Origin: an uncultured Clostridia bacterium
GTDB lineage: Bacteria; Bacillota; Clostridia; Oscillospirales; Acutalibacteraceae
NCBI GenBank assembly: GCA_945224895.1
Contig: CALYNW010000038.1
Coordinates: 1 to 7,720, forward strand
Length of the DNA: 7,720 nt
Direction of reading: 5' to 3'
Shown: positions 1 to 5,578 of the stretch, one piece after another
Position numbering within the stretch: the stretch's first letter is position 1
Layout: every line of letters starts with the position of its first letter
Position numbers and translations under genes: made by a program
The notes under the pieces: generated by a model
Database searches by the model: none
What the model saw: the letters and a program-made list of their open reading frames with translations, nothing else
Told to the model about the DNA's origin: nothing

Positions 1-927
1 ATGCTTCTTACCTGCCCCGATATTTCAACCCTGCTGACAAGGTATGAAATGATACGGCGTGTTTCAAGGTCTGATAAGGAGCTTTTGCAGTCTGTTCAAG
101 TGCAGGCAAAGGAGCTTTCGAAAACAAAAACAGCAATGGAGGAAAAGCAAAGGAATCTGACGGAAAATCAGAAAACCCTGGCTGAAACTGAGGAGAATCT
201 CAAATCCTCTATGGAAAATCTTGAAGCTCAGCAGGTATCGTATGAAGAAAAGCAGTCTGCATATGAAAGCGAAAAGGCTGAGTCAGACGACCTTTTAAGA
301 CAGCTTCAGGAGGATACTCAAACCTACAGTGAATACAGAAATCAGGACCAGGCGGAGCTTGAGGCAGTAAACGCAGAAATTGCAAAGGCTGCCGAGGAAT
401 TTAAAAAGAAGATGGAGCAGCAGACCACAACTAAGAAGCCCTCCACCACTCAAGCCACTACTAAAAACGATAATTCTCAGGAAACTACAACTACTGAATC
501 AACCACCGAAAATCCAAACAGACTCAGTATGACGTATCCTGTTCCCAGTCAGACGAGGATTACCTGCGATTACGGAAGTGCAGGCTATGAAGGTCACACA
601 GGTGTTGATTTCTCCTGTCCGACAGGCTCGGCAGTTGTTGCCGCAGAGTCAGGCTATGTTTTCTATGTAAAGGAATTAAATTACAGCTACGGATATCATG
701 TTGTAATAATGCACGATAAGACAGATTCCGCAGGAAATTATGTATATACTTTATATGCGCATAATTCAAGTATTGTTGTGTCACAGAATCAGTATGTAGC
801 TAAAGGACAGCTTATTGCTTACAGCGGTTCAACAGGTAATTCAACAGGACCACATTGCCACTTTGAGGTCAGAACACCTACCGCTCAGTACAGTGACTGC
901 GTAAATCCAAATTACTATTTGCCATAG
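1..927 (+). CDS. Coiled-coil M23 family metallopeptidase (5'-truncated by window edge)
   Basis: This is the C-terminal 308 residues of a probable secreted murein hydrolase of the EnvC/PcsB-like architecture (coiled coil plus M23 LytM domain), which would cut peptidoglycan cross-bridges or stem peptides outside the membrane. Residues about 20-138 are Lys/Glu/Gln-rich and look like coiled coil. Residues 142-172 are a Thr-rich linker. Residues about 178-308 are the M23 domain, with the zinc ligands and catalytic histidines visible as H199-x3-D203, H254 in 'YAHNSS', and H285-C-H287. The ATG at position 1 is very probably internal: aligned to the paralog immediately downstream, M1 matches its A203, so about 200 residues, including the signal peptide and first coiled coil, should lie to the left. 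The stop is TAG at 925-927. The family call is secure. Whether it is an active enzyme or an amidase activator is not decided, although the full ligand set argues for activity. Confidence 0.9.
   Translation: MLLTCPDISTLLTRYEMIRRVSRSDKELLQSVQVQAKELSKTKTAMEEKQRNLTENQKTLAETEENLKSSMENLEAQQVSYEEKQSAYESEKAESDDLLRQLQEDTQTYSEYRNQDQAELEAVNAEIAKAAEEFKKKMEQQTTTKKPSTTQATTKNDNSQETTTTESTTENPNRLSMTYPVPSQTRITCDYGSAGYEGHTGVDFSCPTGSAVVAAESGYVFYVKELNYSYGYHVVIMHDKTDSAGNYVYTLYAHNSSIVVSQNQYVAKGQLIAYSGSTGNSTGPHCHFEVRTPTAQYSDCVNPNYYLP
424..516 (+). repeat. Thr-rich low-complexity linker in first M23 protein
   Basis: Codons 142-172 of the first M23 gene encode a stretch dominated by Thr with Lys, Ser, Glu and Asn, including 'TTTKKPSTTQATT' and 'ETTTTESTTENP'. 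It joins the coiled coil to the peptidase domain. Such linkers are common in secreted proteins of Ruminococcus-like bacteria and are usually flexible, sometimes glycosylated. The downstream paralog has a shorter, charged and Asn/Ser-containing linker here instead. Confidence 0.75.
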
Positions 928-944
928 AATTTACAGTATTTTAG

Positions 945-973
945 TTTATTTATAATGCAGTATGTGTTATAAT
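945..973 (+). promoter_or_regulatory. Probable sigma-A-type promoter with extended -10
   Basis: A perfect TATAAT lies at 968-973, preceded by TGT at 965-967 (extended -10 TGn). A weak -35 (TTTATT, 945-950) sits at the ideal 17-bp spacing. Transcription would begin near 980, giving a short leader of about 34 nt to the TTG start at 1014. It is the only substantial intergenic gap in the window, so it is the natural promoter of the downstream gene cluster. The -35 matches the consensus poorly, hence moderate confidence. Confidence 0.55.
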
Positions 974-1000
974 ATATTTATAACTGACGACTTATCATCG

Positions 1001-1007
1001 GAAGGGG
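1001..1007 (+). promoter_or_regulatory. Ribosome binding site that fixes a TTG start
   Basis: GAAGGGG lies 6 nt before TTG 1014-1016. No ATG in the right frame has a comparable site. The next in-frame ATG (codon 14) would remove the signal peptide's basic N-terminus, so TTG is the supported start. Confidence 0.75.
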
Positions 1008-1013
1008 ATAAAT

Positions 1014-2519
1014 TTGAAAACAAAACTTTTTTCTTTCCTTTTAGCGGCGGTAATGACGGCTATGTGCTTTGCGCCTACTCTTGCAATGGCAAAGGAAGGC
1101 ACAACCAAGGCTTTGTCAAAGGTGCCGTCAACTACTGCTCCCGTATCTGAGCAAAGTACAGTAATCGTTACAGACGAGTTCGGTAATGCCGTTACAGACG
1201 CTCAGGGTAATCCTGTTACCGAGGCAGTAGCTCAGGTCGACGCTAAAAAGCAGAAATCTCTTGAAGAACAGCAAAAAGAGTTAGAGGAAAATCTTGCCAA
1301 AACCGACAAAAAGCTTGCAGAGCTTGAAAAAAGCTCAAAGGTTACCGAGGAATATATTGATACTCTTGACCAAAAAATCGGCTACGTCAATGAACAGCTG
1401 ACAGTTCTTGAAAATAAGAACACAAGGGTTCAGGCTGAAATTGATGAGCTTATGGAAAAAATAAATGAAAATGAAGAGAGCCTGACTGCTCTTTATCAAG
1501 AGGTTGAAAAGGCTCAAAAGGAATATGACGACCTTAATGCTAAGTTCCAAAGCGTTTATGAGGCTTATTGCTACAGGCTTAAGGTTATCTACATAAGCGG
1601 AGAATTTAACATTCTTGCGGCACTTATAAGCTGTAAGGATTTGTCGGGATTTTTTACAAGATATGAAATGATTAAGTCTGTTTCAAAAAGTGATTCACAG
1701 CTTCTTGCTCAGGTGCAGGCTCAGATGGCTGAAATTACCGATAAGAAAAACGGACTTAACGAAAAAAAGACAGAGCTTGAGTCTGTTGAGGCTGAGCTTG
1801 ACAGTCAGAAATCAGACCTTTTATCAAAGCAGAAATCAATAGAAAAAAACAGTGAGGAAATAGCAAATAAAAAGGCTTCACTTGCTACCGACAGAGCAGA
1901 AAGCGACAGGCTTCTTGCAGAGCTTACTGCTCAGAATAAGCAGTATACCGAATTCAGAAATGAGGACAGCGAGCTTATCGCGGCTGTGGAGCAGGAGATA
2001 CAGGACCTTATCGCAGGTGTTAAAACAAGCGAGGAGGCTACAACTGCCGTAAGATCAGGCAACAATGACAGAAAAGAGATTGAGGAAAAGAATAATTCAG
2101 ACGTATATTCAAATTCAGATGCCGTTCTTAATATGACCTATCCTGTTCCCTCTCATCACTCCGTTTCTGCAGGATTTCCAAATTATTCCTCGGGAAAATA
2201 TCACGGAGGAATAGATTTCCCCTGTGCAATGGGCTCAAAGGTTGTGGCGGCTCAAAAGGGAATAGTCATAACAGTAAAGCGTCTTGATTACAGCTACGGA
2301 TATTACGTTATGATTTATCACGGAACGGATAAGTCGGGACGTTCTGTTGTAACACTTTATGCACATAATTCTTCAATACTTGTGTCTGTGGGCGACAGCG
2401 TTGAAAAGGGTGAAGCAATAGCAAAAAGCGGTTCAACCGGAAATTCAACAGGACCTCATTGTCACTTTGAGGTTAGACTTAACGGCGGACGAGTAAATCC
2501 GAAAAACTATTTAAGCTGA
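1014..2519 (+). CDS. Secreted coiled-coil M23 family metallopeptidase (complete paralog)
   Basis: This 501-residue protein is a probable extracytoplasmic peptidoglycan hydrolase. It starts at TTG. Residues 1-26 form a signal peptide (MKTK, hydrophobic core, cleavage probably after 'AMA' before K27). Residues about 30-75 are a Thr/Val-rich segment with a short tandem repeat. Two long Lys/Glu/Gln-rich coiled-coil blocks follow (about 75-180 and 225-345), separated by a hydrophobic, aromatic segment around 185-220 that contains 'FTRYEM'. After a short polar linker, the M23/LytM domain covers about 380-501, with H397-x3-D401, H451 in 'YAHNSS' and H482-C-H484. The layout matches EnvC/PcsB-like division hydrolases, in which the coiled coil interacts with an FtsEX-type partner; no ftsEX is in view, so that partner is inference. 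It is a tandem duplicate of the preceding gene. Its TGA overlaps the queH ATG by one base, so it probably leads the operon. Confidence 0.93.
   Translation: MKTKLFSFLLAAVMTAMCFAPTLAMAKEGTTKALSKVPSTTAPVSEQSTVIVTDEFGNAVTDAQGNPVTEAVAQVDAKKQKSLEEQQKELEENLAKTDKKLAELEKSSKVTEEYIDTLDQKIGYVNEQLTVLENKNTRVQAEIDELMEKINENEESLTALYQEVEKAQKEYDDLNAKFQSVYEAYCYRLKVIYISGEFNILAALISCKDLSGFFTRYEMIKSVSKSDSQLLAQVQAQMAEITDKKNGLNEKKTELESVEAELDSQKSDLLSKQKSIEKNSEEIANKKASLATDRAESDRLLAELTAQNKQYTEFRNEDSELIAAVEQEIQDLIAGVKTSEEATTAVRSGNNDRKEIEEKNNSDVYSNSDAVLNMTYPVPSHHSVSAGFPNYSSGKYHGGIDFPCAMGSKVVAAQKGIVITVKRLDYSYGYYVMIYHGTDKSGRSVVTLYAHNSSILVSVGDSVEKGEAIAKSGSTGNSTGPHCHFEVRLNGGRVNPKNYLS
1167..1214 (+). repeat. Two 24-bp tandem units encoding V-T-D-x-x-G-N-x
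   Basis: Positions 1167-1190 and 1191-1214 encode 'VTDEFGNA' and 'VTDAQGNP', followed by a partial third unit starting 'VTEA'. They lie just after the signal peptide, before the coiled coil. Similar short repeats occur in secreted proteins of Ruminococcus-like bacteria and probably act as a spacer. Confidence 0.8.
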
Positions 2520-3157
2520 TGAACAAGATAAACTACCAAAAAGAGCTTGACAAAATAATTGAAGCGGATAAAAGAGAGGACTTTTTGCCCTCTCTTTTCC
2601 TGCATAGCTGCTGTGCTCCATGTTCAAGCTATACTATTGAATATCTTTCGAAATATTTTAAAATAACCGTCTTTTACTATAATCCGAATATTTCTCCTAA
2701 GGAGGAGTATGAAAAAAGAAAAGCCGAGCAAATCAGACTTATCAATTCTATGGAAACAGAAAACAAGGTGGAGTTTCTGGATTGCGATTATGAATATGCG
2801 GATTTTGAAAGCATAGCAAAGGGATATGAGGATTGCAAAGAGGGCGGAGAACGGTGCTTTAGGTGCTATGAGCTGAGACTCAGAAAAACAGCAGAAGAAG
2901 CAAAGAAAAACGGCTTTGATTATTTTTGCACAACTCTTTCAATCAGTCCTCTTAAAAATTCACAGAAGATAAATGAAATAGGCTTTTTCCTTGAAAATGA
3001 AATCGGCGTAAAATGGCTCCCCTCGGATTTCAAAAAGAAGGAGGGCTACAAAAGGTCGATAGAGCTTTCAAAGGAATATAATCTTTACAGGCAGAATTTC
3101 TGCGGCTGTGTATACAGTAAAAATCAGCTTAATTCCAAGGAGAACGACAATGAATAA
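2519..3157 (+). CDS. queH: Epoxyqueuosine reductase QueH
   Basis: QueH (formerly DUF208) carries out the last step of queuosine synthesis, reducing epoxyqueuosine to queuosine at the wobble base of GUN-anticodon tRNAs. It is the non-homologous alternative to the cobalamin-dependent QueG. The 212-residue protein has the family's conserved cysteines: C31-C32-x2-C35 in 'LHSCCAPCSS', C113-x2-C116 in 'RCFRCYELR', and a late 'FCGCVYS' with C195 and C197. The family uses such cysteines for an Fe-S cluster and adjacent iron. It also shows 'YYNPNI' (53-58) and 'TTLSISPLKN' (138-147), both typical. Length is normal for the family. The start overlaps the preceding stop (TGATG) with no strong ribosome binding site, so translational coupling is likely. 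No other queuosine genes are in the window. The identification is confident. Confidence 0.93.
   Translation: MNKINYQKELDKIIEADKREDFLPSLFLHSCCAPCSSYTIEYLSKYFKITVFYYNPNISPKEEYEKRKAEQIRLINSMETENKVEFLDCDYEYADFESIAKGYEDCKEGGERCFRCYELRLRKTAEEAKKNGFDYFCTTLSISPLKNSQKINEIGFFLENEIGVKWLPSDFKKKEGYKRSIELSKEYNLYRQNFCGCVYSKNQLNSKENDNE
3137..3142 (+). promoter_or_regulatory. Ribosome binding site deciding the RarA start
   Basis: AAGGAG lies within the end of queH, 7 nt before ATG 3150. It supports that start over the in-frame ATG at 3108, which would add 14 residues unlike the family (MYTVKISLIPRRTT) and has no such site. Confidence 0.85.
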
Positions 3158-4412
3158 ACCCCTTGCGGACAGAATTAGACCAACTACTCTTGACGATGTT
3201 GTAGGTCAGAAGCATTTGCTTTCCAAAGGCAAAGCACTCAGAAACCTGATTGAGTCGGGAGATATACCGAATTTAATATTTTACGGACCCAGCGGAGTAG
3301 GAAAAACCACCGTTGCGTCAATTATTGCAAACGAAACCAACAGGGCATTACGCAGGCTGAATGGTACTACCGCATCAACCCAGGATATAAAGGATATTGT
3401 TGCGGAAATCGGAACCTTTACGGCACCAAACGGTATTCTTCTTTATCTTGACGAGATACAGTATTTTAATAAAAGGCAACAGCAAAGCCTGCTTGAATAC
3501 ATAGAAAACGGAAAAATTACACTGATTGCATCAACAACGGAGAATCCGTATTTTTATATCTATCCCGCTATTTTATCCCGTTCAACCGTGTTTGAGTTTA
3601 AATCTGTTGAAGGCGAGGAGGTTATCCCTGCAATAAAAAGAGGCTTTGATATTCTTGCAGATGAATATAAGGTACTGATTGAAGCCGACGAAAATGTTTA
3701 TAAGAGAATAGCATCAGGCTGTGGCGGAGATGTGAGAAAGGCACTCAACAGTGTTGAAAATTGCTTTTTTGCTACAAAGACTGTAGACGGGAAAAAGAAT
3801 GTTACTCTTGAAATTGCCGAGGAGCTTACTCAAAAAAGCTCAGTCAGATACGATAAAGAGGGTGACGAGCATTACGATATTGTTTCGGCATATCAGAAAA
3901 GTATGCGTGGCTCCGATCCGGATGCGGCACTCCATTATCTTGCAAGACTTCTGGAGGCGGGGGATTTGCCGTCGGCTTGCAGGAGACTTATGGTATGTGC
4001 CTGCGAGGATGTGGGACTTGCATATCCCCAAATTATCCCCATAGTTAAATCGGCTGTGGATATTGCTATGATGGTTGGTATGCCCGAGGCAAGATTACCT
4101 CTTGCAGACGCTGTTGTTCTTGTGGCAACTGCCCCGAAAAGCAATTCTGCCCATAACGCAATTAACGAGGCTATGGCAGATGTGCAAAAGGGAAATTACG
4201 GTCCTATCCCGAGACAGCTTCAAAATAAGCATTTTGACGGCGAGGACGCAGAGGTTAAGGGGCAGAATTATATATATCCCCACGATTACGAAAATCATTG
4301 GACCTATCAGCAGTATCTTCCCGATGTGCTTAAGGATAAAAGGTATTACGAGTTCGGTGCAAATAAAAATGAACAGGCATTCAAAGCCTACTGGGATAAA
4401 ATAAAAGGCTAA
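3150..4412 (+). CDS. rarA: Replication-associated recombination protein A (RarA/MgsA) AAA+ ATPase
   Basis: This 420-residue AAA+ ATPase belongs to the RarA/MgsA/WRNIP1 family, which acts in the cytoplasm at stalled replication forks and is related to clamp-loader subunits. It opens with the family signature 'PLADRIRPTTLDDVVGQKHL'. Visible motifs are Walker A GPSGVGKTT at 46-54 (K52), Walker B LYLDEIQ at 98-104, sensor 1 'STTENPYF' at about 128-135, a conserved 'LSR' with R144 (candidate arginine finger) and sensor 2 'GGDVRKALN' at 192-200. The C-terminal tetramerisation region starts near 235 ('KEGDEHYD', then 'KSMRGSDPDAAL') and includes 'APKSN' at 328-332. Length fits the family. The usual 'DEVHRF' after Walker B reads 'DEIQYF' here. 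Its start overlaps queH by 8 bp, and nth follows after 22 bp, pairing two DNA-maintenance genes. Confidence 0.93.
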   Translation: MNKPLADRIRPTTLDDVVGQKHLLSKGKALRNLIESGDIPNLIFYGPSGVGKTTVASIIANETNRALRRLNGTTASTQDIKDIVAEIGTFTAPNGILLYLDEIQYFNKRQQQSLLEYIENGKITLIASTTENPYFYIYPAILSRSTVFEFKSVEGEEVIPAIKRGFDILADEYKVLIEADENVYKRIASGCGGDVRKALNSVENCFFATKTVDGKKNVTLEIAEELTQKSSVRYDKEGDEHYDIVSAYQKSMRGSDPDAALHYLARLLEAGDLPSACRRLMVCACEDVGLAYPQIIPIVKSAVDIAMMVGMPEARLPLADAVVLVATAPKSNSAHNAINEAMADVQKGNYGPIPRQLQNKHFDGEDAEVKGQNYIYPHDYENHWTYQQYLPDVLKDKRYYEFGANKNEQAFKAYWDKIKG

Positions 4413-4434
4413 ATCAATTAATTCGGAGAAGCTT

Positions 4435-5070
4435 ATGACGAGAAAAGAGAGAGTATTAAAAGCCATAGATGTACTGAAGGAAAGATATCCGGACGCCCTT
4501 TGCTCGCTGACGGCGTCAAATCCCTTTGAGCTTCTTGTTGCCGTAAGGCTGTCTGCTCAGTGCACGGATGCAAGAGTGAATATGGTAACGCCTGCCCTTT
4601 TTGAAAGGTACAAATCCCTTGACGATTACTGCAATGCTGATATAAAGGATGTTGAAGGCATAATTAAAAGCTGTGGCTTTTACAGAAGCAAGGCGGAGTC
4701 AATTATAGGTATGGCTCAAATGATTAGGGATAAATTCGGCGGTGTAGTTCCCGATAATATCGACGATTTAATTACACTCCCCGGTGTGGGCAGAAAAACC
4801 GCAAACCTTATTGTGGGTGATGTTTACGGCAAGGAAAGCATTGTTGTTGATACTCATATGATAAGAATTTCAAACAGGCTGGGGCTTGTAAATGTCAAGG
4901 ACCCTGAAAAGATAGAGTATGCACTTAAAAAGGTTGTACCCAAAGAGGAGGGCTCTGACTTTTGCCACAGAATAGTTCTTTTTGGCAGAGATGTTTGCTC
5001 TGCAAGAAAGCCTCTTTGTGACGAATGTCCTATGAGTGATTTTTGCAAAAAGGTTGGTGTTAAAAAATGA
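4435..5070 (+). CDS. nth: Endonuclease III (DNA glycosylase/AP lyase)
   Basis: Nth removes oxidised pyrimidines from DNA and cleaves the abasic site by beta-elimination, starting base excision repair. The 211-residue protein is the size of the E. coli enzyme. It shows the helix-hairpin-helix 'LPGVGRKTANLIVG' from residue 115, with catalytic lysine K121, and the catalytic aspartate D139 in 'VVDTHMIRISNRLGL'. The C-terminal 4Fe-4S motif C188-x6-C195-x2-C198-x5-C204 is complete. The N-terminal 'FELLVAVRLSAQCTDARVN' is also typical. GGAG at 4425-4428 lies 6 nt before the ATG. It sits 22 bp after rarA and overlaps the next gene by 4 bp (ATGA). All key residues are present, so it should be active. 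Confidence 0.96.
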   Translation: MTRKERVLKAIDVLKERYPDALCSLTASNPFELLVAVRLSAQCTDARVNMVTPALFERYKSLDDYCNADIKDVEGIIKSCGFYRSKAESIIGMAQMIRDKFGGVVPDNIDDLITLPGVGRKTANLIVGDVYGKESIVVDTHMIRISNRLGLVNVKDPEKIEYALKKVVPKEEGSDFCHRIVLFGRDVCSARKPLCDECPMSDFCKKVGVKK

Positions 5071-5564
5071 ATTCAAATATAGTTCTTATAGGTATGCCGG
5101 GCAGCGGAAAATCAACCTGCGGAGTTGTTGCCGCAAAAATGCTTCTTAAAAATTTTTATGACACTGATTTGCTTATTCAGAATTTAGAGGGCAGAAGCCT
5201 TCAGGATATAATAAACACAGACGGAACGGATTATTTTGCAAAGGCAGAGGAAAATGCAATCTTAACCCTTGATTTAAAAGGAACGGTAATCGCAACAGGT
5301 GGCTCGGTGGTTTATTCGGAAAAAGCTATGGAGCATCTGAAAAGCCTCGGTAAAATCATTTATCTTCATTTAAGCTATGATGCAATGGAGTCAAGAATAA
5401 GTAACCTTTCAACAAGAGGGGTACTGCTTAAAAACGGCGAAACGCTCAAGGATATGTATGATGAAAGACTGCCTTTATACAATAAATGGGCACAGGCAGT
5501 AATAAACTGCAGTAACAACAGAGTTGAGGAAACTGCGGCGGCAATAGTCAGAGCGGCAAAATAG
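5067..5564 (+). CDS. Shikimate kinase-like P-loop kinase, substrate uncertain
   Basis: This 165-residue protein has the shikimate kinase (SKI/AroK) fold: P-loop GMPGSGKST at 9-17, the 'YDTD' motif with D34 (Mg/shikimate region), an 'ATGGS' motif at 76-80, a lid segment 'LSTRGVLL' with R117, and R134 in 'DERLPLY', which corresponds to the C-terminal shikimate-binding arginine. Two points differ from textbook AroK. The position of the shikimate-contacting arginine in 'FR..E' (R58 in the Mycobacterium tuberculosis enzyme) is alanine here ('YFAKAEEN', A58), and 'GGG' is reduced to 'TGGS'. To my knowledge similar proteins are widely annotated as shikimate kinase in Clostridia, so this may be a divergent but real AroK or a kinase for another small substrate. 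No other aromatic-pathway gene is nearby. The start overlaps nth by 4 bp (ATGA) without a clear ribosome binding site, so it is probably translationally coupled. Confidence 0.8.
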   Translation: MNSNIVLIGMPGSGKSTCGVVAAKMLLKNFYDTDLLIQNLEGRSLQDIINTDGTDYFAKAEENAILTLDLKGTVIATGGSVVYSEKAMEHLKSLGKIIYLHLSYDAMESRISNLSTRGVLLKNGETLKDMYDERLPLYNKWAQAVINCSNNRVEETAAAIVRAAK

Positions 5565-5565
5565 C

Positions 5566-5571
5566 AAGGAG
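5566..5571 (+). promoter_or_regulatory. Ribosome binding site of the transglutaminase-like gene
   Basis: AAGGAG lies 7 nt before ATG 5579, in the 14-bp gap after the kinase gene. It is the strong site that fixes the start of the open-ended gene running to the window edge. Confidence 0.85.
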
Positions 5572-5578
5572 AAATATT

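Larger units (their letters stand above)
928..1013 (+). other. Intergenic region between the two M23 genes
   Basis: This 86-bp AT-rich gap contains the promoter and ribosome binding site described separately. I see no GC-rich hairpin followed by a T-run, so the upstream M23 gene has no obvious intrinsic terminator here, and read-through into the downstream cluster is possible. Confidence 0.6.

Noticed and set aside
1..3. ATG at position 1 as the true start of the first M23 gene
   Set aside because: Alignment to the downstream paralog puts this Met at its residue 203, inside the protein; no signal peptide follows it, so the gene is cut by the window edge.
930..956. Alternative promoter TTTACA with TATAAT at 951-956
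   Set aside because: The spacer is only 15 bp and there is no TGn extension; the pair at 945-973 fits better, though weak use cannot be excluded.
951..971. TATAA/TTATA inverted repeat as a terminator of the first M23 gene
   Set aside because: The stem is only 5 bp, all A/T, with an 11-nt loop and no following T-run; it is too weak for an intrinsic terminator.
962..1150. 62-codon + strand open frame over the promoter and the start of the second M23 gene
   Set aside because: It overlaps the signal-peptide region in another frame, has no ribosome binding site, and its translation resembles no family.
3108..3149. Upstream in-frame ATG for RarA
   Set aside because: It lies well inside queH, lacks a ribosome binding site, and adds 14 residues that do not fit the family; ATG 3150 has AAGGAG at proper spacing.
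4095..4466. 123-codon minus-strand open frame opposite rarA
   Set aside because: It is a shadow of a confidently identified gene, with no ribosome binding site or recognisable domain. The other minus-strand frames at 560-784, 1335-1550, 3840-4144, 4854-5076, 6054-6445 and 6731-6997 were rejected for the same reason.
2519..5564. A novel defence or mobile system built from queH, rarA, nth and the kinase
   Set aside because: Each gene matches a common housekeeping family with intact key motifs (apart from the kinase's substrate residues), and there are no toxin, nuclease-effector, recombinase or repeat signatures.
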